From Variovorax soli NBRC 106424 (GTDB lineage: Bacteria > Pseudomonadota > Gammaproteobacteria > Burkholderiales > Burkholderiaceae_C): DNA of 59,941 bases. Below are positions 26,434 to 37,466 of this stretch, piece after piece (within the stretch, counting starts at the first letter, position 1; every line of letters starts with the position of its first letter). The notes under the pieces are model-generated. The model was not told the DNA's origin. It did no database searches and saw only the letters and a program-made list of their open reading frames with translations. Position numbers and translations under genes: made by a program. The stretch lies in NCBI RefSeq assembly GCF_001591385.1, contig NZ_BCUU01000022.1:1-59941 (forward strand), given 5' to 3'.

Positions 26434-26473
26434 TTGCCAAACACTAGGGAGAACCCTAATATCACCTCCATCA
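26434..26473 (+). promoter_or_regulatory. Sigma-70-like promoter with TAGGG/CCCTA dyad, copy 2
   Basis: TTGCCA (26434-26439) and TAATAT (26457-26462) are separated by 17 bases, a near-ideal -35/-10 pair. CTAGGGAGAACCCTAA (26444-26459) fills the spacer and runs into the -10. TCCATCA (26467-26473) should lie near the transcription start. The dyad and TCCATCA are shared with the element at 24130. Confidence 0.65.
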
Positions 26474-26504
26474 GGCCACAAGCCACTCACAGAGGGAAAA
26501 CATC

Positions 26505-27035
26505 ATGACCAACAGCTTTGTCCACGTAGACCAACCCACCCAACACGCCGGCGTCGCACGCGCCGAAGCCGTGGTGGCACAACTCCGCGACGCCCGCGGC
26601 CGCCTGAACGGCGCGCGCGGCCTGGCCGCCGTCCTGCTGGCTGCCGTGGTCGGCGCCATCCTGGTGGTGGTGGACCACATGGCTTCCAACCTGGAAAACG
26701 GCGAAATGCTGGCCATCTGGGCTGTGGTTTCCGCCCTGTTCTTCGTCGCCTTGGCCGTGGGCGCCAGCGCGCTGCGTCCGCTGGGTGCCCGCCTGGCCGC
26801 CTCCTGGAAGGAAGCTGCCGAGCGCCGTGCCAACGCCCGCGCCGACGCGCAGTTCATGGCCTACGCCGCCTTCGACCCGCGCGTGATGCACGACCTGCAG
26901 GTGGCCATCAGCCGCCACGAAGCGCAGAACCCGACCGAAGCCGACGTGGCGCCCAAGGCCCAACGCAAGCTGGTCGCCAGCGTGCCCAGCCTGTACGAAG
27001 CGAGCCGCCGCGCACGCATGTCGCAGTACTACTGA
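26505..27035 (+). CDS. Two-helix membrane protein of unknown function
   Basis: A 176-residue protein with two membrane helices, about residues 38-57 (GLAAVLLAAVVGAILVVVDH) and 70-90 (IWAVVSALFFVALAVGASAL). They are followed by a charged cytosolic segment rich in Ala and Arg (WKEAAERRANARADAQ). No known domain is recognised. The N-terminal 35 residues are polar, so both ends are probably cytosolic. It has its own strong promoter (26434-26462) and a terminator after its stop, indicating a monocistronic and probably well expressed gene. Confidence 0.75.
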   Translation: MTNSFVHVDQPTQHAGVARAEAVVAQLRDARGRLNGARGLAAVLLAAVVGAILVVVDHMASNLENGEMLAIWAVVSALFFVALAVGASALRPLGARLAASWKEAAERRANARADAQFMAYAAFDPRVMHDLQVAISRHEAQNPTEADVAPKAQRKLVASVPSLYEASRRARMSQYY

Positions 27036-27051
27036 GCCCTGCGCTCCAATG

Positions 27052-27080
27052 AAAAAGCCGCCCCACGAGGGCGGCTTTTT
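27052..27080. terminator. Bidirectional rho-independent terminator
   Basis: GCCGCCC (27057-27063) pairs with GGGCGGC (27069-27075), with AAAAA before and TTTTT after the stem. It lies between the convergent ends of the two-helix protein gene and pckG and should stop both transcripts. Confidence 0.9.
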
Positions 27081-27124
27081 CTTGCCCGGAGAGGCTCCCG
27101 GCCAGGAGCCTCGGGGGCGGGCGG

Positions 27125-28993
27125 TCAGGCAGCCAGGCGCTGCTCGATGGCGTCCTTGGTCTGCGCCAGTTCCTGGGGCAGGTGGTGCTTGAGCTGCTCG
27201 AAGAGTTCGCCATGCAGCTTCAGCTCGGCTTCCCAGGCAGCCTTGTCGATGCTGGTCACGCTCTTGAACTGGTCGGCGGTGAACTGGAGGCCGGTCCAGT
27301 TCAGTTCTTCGTAGCGCGGGCTTACGCCGAACAGGTGGTCGGTGCCTTCGGCCTTGCCTTCGAGCCGGTCGATCATCCACTTGAGCACGCGCATGTTCTC
27401 GCCGTAGCCCGGCCAGACGAACTTGCCGTCGGCACCCTTGCGGAACCAGTTGGTGGTGAAGATGCGCGGCTGCTTGGCGCCCGAGGCTTCGAGCTTCTTG
27501 CCCAGGTCGAGCCAGTGCTGGAAGTAGTCGCTCATGTTGTAGCCGGCGAAGGCGATCATGGCGAAGGGGTCGCGGCGCACCACGCCCACCTGGCCGACGA
27601 TGGCGGCGGTGGTTTCGGAGCCCATGGTGGCGGCCATGTACACGCCTTCCACCCAGTTGCGGCCCTCGGTCACCAGCGGCACGGTGGTGGAGCGGCGGCC
27701 GCCGAAGATGAAGGCGTCGATCGGCACGCCGGCAGGATCGTCCCAGGCGGGGTCGAGCGCCGGGTTGTTGGTGGCGGCCACGGTGAAGCGCGAGTTGGGG
27801 TGCGCGGCCTTGGTGCCCTTTTCCTTGGCGATGGCCGGGGTCCAGTCGTTGCCCTGCCAGTCGATCAGGTGATCGGGCAGCTTCTTGCCGGGCACGTCGT
27901 CTTCCAGGCCTTCCCACCAGACGTCGCCGTCATCGGTGAGCGCCACGTTCGTGAAGATCACGTCGCGGTCCAGGCTCTTGAGGCAGTTGGGGTTGGTCTT
28001 GAGGTTGGTGCCCGGGGCCACGCCGAAATAGCCGGCTTCGGGGTTGATGGCGTACAGGCGGCCGTCCTTGCCGGGCTTGATCCAGGCGATGTCGTCGCCG
28101 ATGGTCGTGACCTTCCAGCCTTCGAAGCCGGCCGGCGGCACGAGCATCGAGAAGTTGGTCTTGCCGCAGGCCGAGGGGAAGGCGGCGGCCACGTGGTATT
28201 TCTTGCCCTCGGGCGAGGTCACGCCCAGGATGAGCATGTGCTCGGCCAGCCAGCCTTCGTCGCGGCCCATGGTCGAGGCGATGCGCAGCGCGAAGCACTT
28301 CTTGCCCAGGAGTGCGTTGCCGCCGTAACCCGAGCCGTAGCTCCAGATCTCGCGGGTTTCGGGGTAGTGGACGATGTACTTGGTCTTGTTGCAGGGCCAG
28401 GCCACGTCCTTCTGGCCGGGCGAAAGCGGCGCACCCACGGTGTGCACGCAGGGCACGAACTCGCCGCCCGTGCCCAGCACGTCGTACACGGCCTTGCCCA
28501 TGCGGGTCATGATCTTCATGTTGACCGCGACGTAGGGGCTGTCAGAGAGCTCGATGCCGATGTGGGCGATGGGCGAGCCCAGCGGGCCCATGCTGAAGGG
28601 CACCACGTACATGGTGCGGCCCTTCATGCAGCCGTCGAACAGGGGCTGCAGCGTGGCACGCATCTCGGCGGGGGCGACCCAGTTGTTGGTCGGGCCGGCG
28701 TCTTCCTTCTTCTCGGAGCAGATGAAGGTGCGGTCTTCCACGCGGGCGACGTCGCTCGGGTCGGAATTGGCGAGGAAGGAGTTGGGGCGCTTGGCCGGGT
28801 TGAGCTTCTTGAAGGTGCCGCCGTCCACCAGCAGCTGGCAGAGGCGCTCGTATTCCTCCTGGCTGCCATCGCACCATTCGACACGGTCGGGCTTGCACAG
28901 GGCCGCCATGTCGGCCACCCAGGCAATGAGCCGGGCATTCTTCACATACGAGGGCGCCTGAATGGTCAGGCCCTTCATCACGGGTGCGTTCAT
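27125..28993 (-). CDS. pckG: Phosphoenolpyruvate carboxykinase (GTP)
   Basis: A 622-residue enzyme of the GTP-dependent class. It decarboxylates and phosphorylates oxaloacetate to PEP in the cytosol, the entry step of gluconeogenesis. Visible motifs are the kinase P-loop [20 protein letters not shown] with the reactive Cys, the metal site [20 protein letters not shown], the substrate-binding [19 protein letters not shown] segment, and [18 protein letters not shown]. The start at 28993 gives the family's normal length and is preceded by an AGGAG-like site (AACTCCTAAG read in reverse is CTTAGGAGTT). Two similar dyads in the leader may be regulatory. Confidence 0.97.
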   Translation of the reverse strand: MNAPVMKGLTIQAPSYVKNARLIAWVADMAALCKPDRVEWCDGSQEEYERLCQLLVDGGTFKKLNPAKRPNSFLANSDPSDVARVEDRTFICSEKKEDAGPTNNWVAPAEMRATLQPLFDGCMKGRTMYVVPFSMGPLGSPIAHIGIELSDSPYVAVNMKIMTRMGKAVYDVLGTGGEFVPCVHTVGAPLSPGQKDVAWPCNKTKYIVHYPETREIWSYGSGYGGNALLGKKCFALRIASTMGRDEGWLAEHMLILGVTSPEGKKYHVAAAFPSACGKTNFSMLVPPAGFEGWKVTTIGDDIAWIKPGKDGRLYAINPEAGYFGVAPGTNLKTNPNCLKSLDRDVIFTNVALTDDGDVWWEGLEDDVPGKKLPDHLIDWQGNDWTPAIAKEKGTKAAHPNSRFTVAATNNPALDPAWDDPAGVPIDAFIFGGRRSTTVPLVTEGRNWVEGVYMAATMGSETTAAIVGQVGVVRRDPFAMIAFAGYNMSDYFQHWLDLGKKLEASGAKQPRIFTTNWFRKGADGKFVWPGYGENMRVLKWMIDRLEGKAEGTDHLFGVSPRYEELNWTGLQFTADQFKSVTSIDKAAWEAELKLHGELFEQLKHHLPQELAQTKDAIEQRLAA

Positions 28994-29010
28994 CGAAAAA
29001 CTCCTAAGTT

Positions 29011-29086
29011 GAAAAACCGTCTTTTCGAACGAGGCTCGGCGCGCGCACGGGCGGCAAGGGTCGTTTGAGAAAACGTCTTTCGGTTC
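29011..29086. promoter_or_regulatory. Repeated dyads in the pckG leader
   Basis: GAAAAACCGTCTTTTCGAAC (29011-29030) and GAGAAAACGTCTTTCGGTTC (29067-29086) match at 14 of 20 positions. Each contains a GAAA...TTTC inverted repeat, spaced 56 bases apart, between pckG and the small gene upstream. They look like paired operator sites; the protein is unknown. Confidence 0.4.
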
Positions 29087-29163
29087 GGGTTTTTCCAGGC
29101 GGCGCGAAGGAAGAAAGAAAAAAATGGCGCCCCGCGGGAGGGGCGCCGTGTGGGGCGCTCGCG

Positions 29164-29316
29164 TCAGGCCAGGTAGACGGCGATGGATGCCAGCAGCAGC
29201 ATCAGCACGCCGCCGCACAGCGGCAGCACCAGCGGCATCAGGGGAACGATGGACTCGACAGTGTCCTGCTCGGCGCCGGCTGCGTGGCCGTGATCGGCGG
29301 GGGAGGGATGCGACAT
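29164..29316 (-). CDS. Small single-helix membrane protein (50 residues)
   Basis: Translating the minus strand from the ATG at 29316 gives a 50-residue protein starting [20 protein letters not shown] and ending in a hydrophobic helix, [20 protein letters not shown], followed by YLA. It has a polar, His-containing N-terminus and one membrane segment, with the C-terminus at the helix end. No family is recognised. It lies 170 bases upstream of pckG on the same strand and could share its transcript. The low codon count means it could be missed by gene callers; the clear membrane helix and clean start and stop support it. Confidence 0.6.
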   Translation of the reverse strand: MSHPSPADHGHAAGAEQDTVESIVPLMPLVLPLCGGVLMLLLASIAVYLA

Positions 29317-29399
29317 TGTTCTTTACCTCAAGTGTCTCGACTTCGGCCATTTTACCCGGCGCCCCTTGGCGGTGACCTCAGGGCAAGCCATAGGCACTT

Positions 29400-30599
29400 T
29401 CAGGGTTGGGGGTCGGTCTGGAAACCGGCCTCGCGCAGCGCCGCCAGCACGGCAGCCAGGTGATCGCGGCCACGGGTCTGCAGCACCAGCTCGATTTCCA
29501 CGTTCTGGGCCGCCAGCATGGTGAAGGCACGCTGATGGTGCACCTCGTCGATGTTGGCGCCCGCTTCGGCCACAACCGCCGTGATCCGGGCCAACACGCC
29601 GGGCACATCGCGCGCGCTCACGCGCAGCCGAGCCAGGCGGCCGGCCCGCACCATGCCGCGCTCGATGATCGCGCCCAGCAGCAACGGGTCGATGTTGCCG
29701 CCCGACAGCACCAGGCCGACCCGCTTGCCCCGGAAGCGTTCCGGATGCCGCAGCAGGGCGGCCAGGCCGGCAGCACCCGCACCTTCGACCAGGGTTTTCT
29801 CGATTTCCAGCAGCATCAGCACCGCCTGCTCGATGTCGCCCTCGTCCACCAGCAGCATGTCGTCGACCAGGGTGGAGATGACCTCGAAGGTCCGCACGCC
29901 GGGGGTGCCCACCGCAATGCCTTCTGCAATGGAGCTGGTGCCGGTGGCGTGCTCCGTCTTCTTGACGGCGTTGAACATCGACGGAAAGCGTGTCGCCTGC
30001 ACGCCGATGATCTCGATGCGCGGTGCCAGTGCGCGCGCGGCGATGGCCATGCCTGCCAGCAGGCCGCCGCCGCCGACCGCCACCACCAGCGTGTCCAGGT
30101 CGGGCACGGCGTCGAGCATTTCCAGAGCGAGGGTGCCCTGGCCGGCGATGATGGCGTCGTCGTCGAAGGGATGGACGAAGGTCAGGCCGCGGCTCTTGGC
30201 CAGTTCGAAGGCATGCTGGCGCGCGGCGTCGAGCGTGTCGCCATGCAGGACGACCTCGGCGCCGAAGCTGCGGGTGCGCTCGATCTTCACGGCCGGCGTG
30301 AAGCGCGGCATGACAATGGTGGCGGCCAGCCCCAGGCGCTGCGCGTGGTAGGCCACGCCCTGCGCGTGGTTGCCGGCCGACATGGCGATCACGCCGCGCA
30401 CGCCCTGCTGGGCCAGTTGCGTGAGCATGTTGCAGGCGCCCCGCTCCTTGAAGGACGCGGTGAACTGCAGGTTTTCGAACTTCAGGAACACCTGCGCGCC
30501 GACGATCTGCGACAGCGTGCGCGATTCGAGAAAAGGCGTGGTGAGCAGCTGGCCGCCGATGCGGGCCTCGGCCAGCCGGATGTCTTCGATGGAAACCAT
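29400..30599 (-). CDS. ilvA: Threonine ammonia-lyase (threonine dehydratase)
   Basis: A 399-residue PLP enzyme that deaminates threonine to 2-oxobutyrate, the first committed step towards isoleucine or a catabolic route. The PLP-lysine motif is QFTASFKERGACNML, followed by SAGNHAQGVAYHA, the glycine-rich phosphate site VAVGGGGLLAGMAI and LSGGNIDPLLL. A single ACT domain occupies about residues 325-395 (VSARDVPGVLARITAVVAEA). The short, single-ACT layout is that of the catabolic/one-domain class, not the 500-residue two-ACT-domain IlvA. It is divergent from the AAA+ ATPase gene. Confidence 0.93.
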   Translation of the reverse strand: MVSIEDIRLAEARIGGQLLTTPFLESRTLSQIVGAQVFLKFENLQFTASFKERGACNMLTQLAQQGVRGVIAMSAGNHAQGVAYHAQRLGLAATIVMPRFTPAVKIERTRSFGAEVVLHGDTLDAARQHAFELAKSRGLTFVHPFDDDAIIAGQGTLALEMLDAVPDLDTLVVAVGGGGLLAGMAIAARALAPRIEIIGVQATRFPSMFNAVKKTEHATGTSSIAEGIAVGTPGVRTFEVISTLVDDMLLVDEGDIEQAVLMLLEIEKTLVEGAGAAGLAALLRHPERFRGKRVGLVLSGGNIDPLLLGAIIERGMVRAGRLARLRVSARDVPGVLARITAVVAEAGANIDEVHHQRAFTMLAAQNVEIELVLQTRGRDHLAAVLAALREAGFQTDPQP

Positions 30600-30802
30600 G
30601 CACGATTGTGCGGCAAGGCCGCGGAAGAAGAGGCAGCCAGGTGGCGGCGGTGTCTCAGCTTTGCGGCAGCCTTCGCGCCCGCCTAGGGTTAATCCGCTGG
30701 ACGACCCTTCACGAAGCCAAAACTCTGCGCTATGGTCGCGCTCACGGGGCCTTGGCCGGCGCCCGCAGCGCGTGCCGGCTCACTCGAGAGGAGGTTGTCC
30801 AG

Positions 30803-33127
30803 ATGGTCAAGCGTGCCGGGTTCGACGTTGTTGCGGGTGCCACGCGTGCACAGTCGCTGCCGTCGCCTGGGCTGCGCGAGGCACCGGTGCTGGAGCTCAT
30901 GTGCTCGCACTTCGTGCTGACCCTGGCGGCCAAGCAGGGCCCGCGCTTCAACGTGCGGCGCGACCTCAACGGCCTGCTCTCGCTCACCGGCCGCCACCTG
31001 GTGTGGCCGGCGCCCGTTCTGATGCGCCTGCGCGAATTCCTGTCGCGCCGCTGCGTGGGCAACGAGGTGTGGAGCGGTGTCGAGAACTACGACCCGCGCA
31101 CCCTGCTTGAGCGCCACGGCGTGTGGCGCGGCCCTTATGAAGAGGGCACGCTGTTCTTCTACCTCGACGAATACGCCAAGGACCAGCCCAAGGACCTGCT
31201 GGCCGTGCTCTCGGTCACGCGCGACTGGCTCACCCACGCGCTGCGCAAGCAGTCCACGCTGGTCGAGAAGAACATCGACGCGCTCGCGGGCCTGCTGCAG
31301 CTGAACAAGGCCGAGCGCGCGCTGCTGCTGTACGGCACGCTGGCGCGCTACCAGCGCGACCTGCGCTCGCTGCTGGTGGAGTTCAAGGTCAACAACGCGC
31401 CCGAGGCCTATGCCGCCATTGCCGAGGTGGCCGGCGTGAGCGCCACCGACGTGGGCGAGGCGCTGCGCGCCGGCTCGCGCCTGGAGCGCATCGGCCTGGT
31501 GGAGAACCTCATCTCCGAGCACAACATCACCGACCTGGCCGACCTGATGAAAGTCAGCGAGAAGCTGCCGCCGGTGCTCATGCGTGAATACCGCGACCAC
31601 AACGAGTTGATGGCCGTGTTCACCCGGCCCTCGGCCAAGTCGACGCTCGGCGTTCACGACTTCGCCTTCGTGCGCGAGGATGCCGACATGCTCATCGCCC
31701 TGCTGCGCGCGGCGGTGGCGCGCAAGGAACCCGGCGTGAACGTGCTCATGTACGGCCCGCCGGGTACCGGCAAGACCGAGTTGGCCAAGGTCGTGGCGCA
31801 GGCGGCGGGGCTGGAGCTGTTCGAGGTCGAATACGCCGACCGCGACGGCAATTCGCTCAGCGGCCGCGACCGCTATCGCTCGCTGCAGATCGCGCAGGTC
31901 TTCCTCAAGGGCAGCGCCCAGGCCGCCCTGCTGTTCGACGAGGTGGAAGACGTGTTCCCGCCCATCAGCACCGAGGCCGCGCAGTTCATGGCCCGCGCCG
32001 AGCAGATTCCGGCCGCGCCCAGCGGCAGCGTGAGCGGCAAGGCCTGGGTCAACCAGATCCTGGAATCCAACCCGGTGCCCACGCTGTGGGTCACCAACCG
32101 CATCGAGCAGATCGATCCGGCCTTCCGGCGGCGCTTTGCCTACCACCTGGAACTGAAGTCGCCGCCGCCCGGCGCGCGCGAGCAGCTGGTGCGCAAGACG
32201 CTGGAAGGCGTGCCGGTGTCCGACGCCTTTGCCGCCAAGCTGGCCGAGCGCAAGGGGCTCACGCCGGCGCAGATCCGCACGGCGGTGCGCTTTGCCGGCC
32301 TGGCGCAGGTGGGCGAAGTGCCCATCGAAAGCCTGATCGAGCGCCAGCTGCGCAACGCCGACCAGGCCCTGGGCACGCTCGAAACCGACCGGGGCATGCG
32401 GCGCAGCGTGACCACCTACGACCTCGACATGCTCAATGTCGAGACGCGCTTCGAGGTGCCGCGCATCGTCACCGCGCTCAAGGCGCGCGGCCACGGCACC
32501 CTGTGCTTCTACGGCCCGCCCGGCACCGGCAAGACGGCGCTGGCCGAGCACATCGCCCGATCCATCGGCCGCCCGCTGCTGGTCAAGCAGGCCAGCGACC
32601 TGATGAGCAAGTACGTGGGCGAGACCGAGCAGAACATGGCCTCCATGTTCCGCGAGGCCGAATCCGAGAAGGCCGTGCTGCTGCTCGACGAGGCCGACAG
32701 CTTCCTGCAGGACCGCCGCGGCGCCCAGCGCACCTACGAGGTGACCGAGGTCAACGAGATGCTGCAGGGCATGGAGCATTTCAACGGCGTGTTCGTGTGC
32801 ACCACCAACCTGCTCGACCGCCTCGACCAGGCGGCGCTGCGGCGCTTCACCTTCAAGATCCGGTTCATGCCGCTGACTGCCGCGCAGCGCGAGCGCATGT
32901 TCGTCACCGAGGCGCTGGCCGGTAACGACACGCTGCTGGGTAGCGACCTGCGCGCGCGGCTGGCGCGGCTCGACCAGCTCTGTCCCGGCGATTTCGCGGC
33001 CGTGAAGCGCCAGACCGACATCCTTGCGGCCGAGTTCACGGCCGCCGAATTCATGGAACAGCTCGAGGCCGAGCACCGGGTGAAGCCGGAAGTACGCGAA
33101 TCACGAGGCATCGGCTTCATGCAATGA
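30803..33127 (+). CDS. Tandem AAA+ ATPase of unknown function
   Basis: A 774-residue protein. About 290 N-terminal residues match no domain I know and are mostly helical. Two AAA+ modules follow: Walker A GPPGTGKTELAK near residue 318 with Walker B ALLFDEVEDVF, and Walker A GPPGTGKTALAE near residue 571 with Walker B VLLLDEADSF. Sensor/arginine-finger regions TNRIEQIDPAFRRRF and TTNLLDRLDQAALRRF are intact in both. The second module has a SpoVK/FtsH-like pore loop (SKYVGETEQN); the first has an atypical GNSLSGRDRYRS. A GAGGAGG ribosome-binding site 9 bases before 30803 sets the start. No partner gene is evident. Confidence 0.88.
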   Translation: MVKRAGFDVVAGATRAQSLPSPGLREAPVLELMCSHFVLTLAAKQGPRFNVRRDLNGLLSLTGRHLVWPAPVLMRLREFLSRRCVGNEVWSGVENYDPRTLLERHGVWRGPYEEGTLFFYLDEYAKDQPKDLLAVLSVTRDWLTHALRKQSTLVEKNIDALAGLLQLNKAERALLLYGTLARYQRDLRSLLVEFKVNNAPEAYAAIAEVAGVSATDVGEALRAGSRLERIGLVENLISEHNITDLADLMKVSEKLPPVLMREYRDHNELMAVFTRPSAKSTLGVHDFAFVREDADMLIALLRAAVARKEPGVNVLMYGPPGTGKTELAKVVAQAAGLELFEVEYADRDGNSLSGRDRYRSLQIAQVFLKGSAQAALLFDEVEDVFPPISTEAAQFMARAEQIPAAPSGSVSGKAWVNQILESNPVPTLWVTNRIEQIDPAFRRRFAYHLELKSPPPGAREQLVRKTLEGVPVSDAFAAKLAERKGLTPAQIRTAVRFAGLAQVGEVPIESLIERQLRNADQALGTLETDRGMRRSVTTYDLDMLNVETRFEVPRIVTALKARGHGTLCFYGPPGTGKTALAEHIARSIGRPLLVKQASDLMSKYVGETEQNMASMFREAESEKAVLLLDEADSFLQDRRGAQRTYEVTEVNEMLQGMEHFNGVFVCTTNLLDRLDQAALRRFTFKIRFMPLTAAQRERMFVTEALAGNDTLLGSDLRARLARLDQLCPGDFAAVKRQTDILAAEFTAAEFMEQLEAEHRVKPEVRESRGIGFMQ

Positions 33128-33194
33128 CGCGGCGAGGCAACATCGCTCAACTGGATGAATGCGTTCCGGTTGCAGTCTGTTACCCTGCCCGCCC

Positions 33195-34790
33195 ATGAAA
33201 TCTGCCGTTCGCCCTCTCTCGGTTGTTCTTGTCTGCGCAGCCCTGGCCGCCTGCGGCGGCGGCAGCAGTAGCCACAGCATCGACTCCACCGGCACGCCGG
33301 GCAATGCCGAGCTCACGCCGGAAGGCGGCAGCGCCGGGCAGAACCCCGACAACTCTGGCGGCACCGGGCCTTCGACGGCCCTGGCCAACCAGTGCGCCAA
33401 GCCGCGCACGGGCACCGATCCGGCCACTGGCACGGCCTATCCCGACCGCGCGGGCACGCTGGAGAACGAAAAGTCGTGGGTGCGCGCCTGGATCGACGAG
33501 ACCTACCTCTGGTACAGCGAAGTGCCAACGAGCCTGAAGGCCAGCGACTACACCACGCCCCAGGCCTATTTCGATGTGCTCAAGACGCCGGCAAAGACGG
33601 CTTCGGGCGCGGACAAGGACCGCTTTCACTACTTCCTGGACACGGCCGCTTTCCAGGGCGAGACGGCGGGCACAGGCACGGTGGGTTATGGCATGGAAGT
33701 GGCCCTGCTCAGCACGGTGCCGCCGCGCCAGGTGCGCGTGGCTTTCGTGACGCCCGGAACTCCGGCAGCCCTGAAGGGCCTCAACCGTGGCGACACGCTG
33801 GTGAAACTGGACGGCGTGGATGTCGCCAACGGCGACCCGGCTGCGCTCAACGCCGCGTTGTTCCCGACGAGTGCGGGCGAGTCCCACACCATGACGGTCA
33901 CCAGCAATGCCGGCATCACGCGCGAAGTCACGCTCACGTCGGCGGTGGTCGTCCCGGATCCGGTGATGAACGTCTCGACCATCGCCACCGGCAACGGCCT
34001 GGTCGGCTATGTGCAGTTCAACGACCACAATGAGCAGGCCGAAACCGAGCTCGCGGATGCCATCGACAAGCTCAAGGCCCTGAACATCACCGAACTGGTG
34101 CTGGACATGCGCTACAACGGCGGCGGGCTGGTGGGCATCGCGAGCGAGCTGGCGTACATGGTGGCCGGCCCGGGCCCCACCCAGGGCAAGACCTTCGAGC
34201 GCATGGTCACCAACAACAAGAATCCGTACGGCCTGACCGACGAGGAGGCCAACTTCCCGTTTGCGGCAACGGCCATCGGCTATTCGCTGCCGGCTGACCA
34301 GCCCCTGCCGAACCTGGGCCTGAACAAGGTCACGGTGCTGAGCGGCCCCGACACCTGCTCGGCCAGCGAAGCAGTGGTCAACGGCCTGCGCGGCGTCGGC
34401 GTCACGGTCAACCTGATCGGCGCGACCACCTGTGGCAAGCCCTACGGCTTCTTCCCCACGGACAATTGCGGAACCACCTACCTCGCCATCAATTTCCAGG
34501 GTGTGAACGCCCAGGGCTTCGGCGACTACGGGGACGGCATGGCGCCCAACCCCGGCTGCACCGTGGCCGACGACTTCAACCACGACCTGGGCGACAGGAA
34601 CGAAGCGCGCCTGGCCGCGGCCCTCGCCTTCAGCCAGACGGGCGCCTGCCCCGCGCCCTCTTCAACTTCGGCTGGCTCGGGTCTGAACAAGTCCACTGGC
34701 CCGCTGCTGGAAAGCCCGTACCTGCGCCCCAATCCGCTGCGCAACAACAAGCGGGTCGACGGTCTGCTGCGTTCGAGCGCGAAGCTCTGA
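33195..34790 (+). CDS. S41-family C-terminal processing peptidase lipoprotein
   Basis: A 531-residue protein. The signal ends in a lipobox (LAAC, Cys about 20), followed by a Gly/Ser-rich linker. Residues about 150-250 form a PDZ domain (VAFVTPGTPAALKGLNRGDT, LVKLDGVDV). The S41 protease domain follows, with LVLDMRYNGGGLVGIASELA, the nucleophile segment DTCSASEAVVNGLRG and the general-base Lys in TTCGKPYGF. Cysteine pairs in the protease part suggest disulfides in the periplasm. S41 peptidases trim exported proteins; this Ser/Lys protease is probably anchored to a membrane. It follows the AAA+ gene by 67 bases. Confidence 0.9.
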   Translation: MKSAVRPLSVVLVCAALAACGGGSSSHSIDSTGTPGNAELTPEGGSAGQNPDNSGGTGPSTALANQCAKPRTGTDPATGTAYPDRAGTLENEKSWVRAWIDETYLWYSEVPTSLKASDYTTPQAYFDVLKTPAKTASGADKDRFHYFLDTAAFQGETAGTGTVGYGMEVALLSTVPPRQVRVAFVTPGTPAALKGLNRGDTLVKLDGVDVANGDPAALNAALFPTSAGESHTMTVTSNAGITREVTLTSAVVVPDPVMNVSTIATGNGLVGYVQFNDHNEQAETELADAIDKLKALNITELVLDMRYNGGGLVGIASELAYMVAGPGPTQGKTFERMVTNNKNPYGLTDEEANFPFAATAIGYSLPADQPLPNLGLNKVTVLSGPDTCSASEAVVNGLRGVGVTVNLIGATTCGKPYGFFPTDNCGTTYLAINFQGVNAQGFGDYGDGMAPNPGCTVADDFNHDLGDRNEARLAAALAFSQTGACPAPSSTSAGSGLNKSTGPLLESPYLRPNPLRNNKRVDGLLRSSAKL

Positions 34791-34817
34791 CCGATCGACG
34801 GCGCGCAAGTTGACCTG

Positions 34818-35249
34818 ATGACCAACGCCCAGCATCTCGTCGCCGCCTGCGGCGCCATGATGCTGCTGGTGGCCATCGTCGGACTGCGCCTCTTGGTGGT
34901 GCGGGTGGCGGAGATGCGCGCCAAGCGCCTGCCGATGCAGGCCGTGTCCAACTCGGTCAAGACGGCGGCCCGCCTGGAGCGCGTGCAGGCCTCGGACAAC
35001 TTCAAGAACCTCTTCGAAGTGCCGGTGCTGTTCTACACGCTGGTTGCCGTGGCGCTGGCCACCGGCCGCACGCCCGGCTGGCTGGTGGCGGGCGCCTGGT
35101 GCTTCGTGCTGCTGCGCTACGCGCACAGCGCCATCCAGTGCAGCTACAACCAGGTGCTCCACCGCTTTGCGGCGTTCATGCTGGGCCTGCTGCTGCTGGC
35201 GGGTTTGTGGGCGGGGTTCGTCGCAGGCATGTTCGGCGCCCAGGGCTGA
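34818..35249 (+). CDS. MAPEG-family membrane protein
   Basis: A 143-residue, four-helix inner-membrane protein. The MAPEG signature is clear: ASDNFKNLFEVPVLFYTLVA and LLRYAHSAIQCSYNQVLHR, corresponding to the glutathione-binding region of microsomal glutathione transferases and leukotriene synthases. Bacterial relatives may conjugate glutathione to hydrophobic electrophiles, but many have no known activity. The gene starts 27 bases after the S41 peptidase gene and may share its transcript. The length is normal for the family. Confidence 0.88.
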   Translation: MTNAQHLVAACGAMMLLVAIVGLRLLVVRVAEMRAKRLPMQAVSNSVKTAARLERVQASDNFKNLFEVPVLFYTLVAVALATGRTPGWLVAGAWCFVLLRYAHSAIQCSYNQVLHRFAAFMLGLLLLAGLWAGFVAGMFGAQG

Positions 35250-35293
35250 ACCGCGGCCCGTGCCGGCGCCGTCCACGCTGGAAAAACGAAGGT

Positions 35294-37198
<1,905 letters not shown>

Positions 37199-37386
37199 GT
37201 CGGCAGGCTTGGAAAGAATGAACGCGCCCTGTGGCGGCGCGTGCGCCCCATTGTCTCAGCCCGGGCTCGGCGACCGCCAAAAGCGTCAGCGAATTGCCAC
37301 CGGCTCGGTCCAGGGCAAGGCCAGCACGACTGGCACGGGTTGTGCATCGGTCATCCGGTCGAGTGTTTTGCCCGGGTTGCGTATCC

Positions 37387-37396
37387 TGTATAGACA
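37387..37396. promoter_or_regulatory. HutC operator 1 (in promoter spacer)
   Basis: TGTATAGACA lies exactly between the -35 and -10 elements of the importer promoter, a position from which a bound repressor would block RNA polymerase. It is identical to operators 2 and 3 and matches the HutC site type known in Pseudomonas (TGTCTATACA read on the other strand). Confidence 0.85.
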
Positions 37397-37456
37397 ACTA
37401 TAAAATCCGCAAACTCGAGGGAAGCACGTCGAAACCGGCGCTGTCAGGGTTTCACC

Positions 37457-37466
37457 TGTATAGACA
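37457..37466. promoter_or_regulatory. HutC operator 2 (downstream of promoter)
   Basis: TGTATAGACA within the longer dyad CCTGTATAGACAGG (37455-37468), about 50 bases downstream of the predicted -10. With operator 1 it is 70 bases apart, about 6.7 helical turns, which could allow cooperative or looped binding of HutC; that is inference. Confidence 0.8.

Noticed and set aside
30686..30703. CCTAGGGTTAATCC before the AAA+ gene as a third TTAGGG-type promoter dyad
   Set aside because: Only one half-site is clear, and neither the second arm nor TCCATCA follows.
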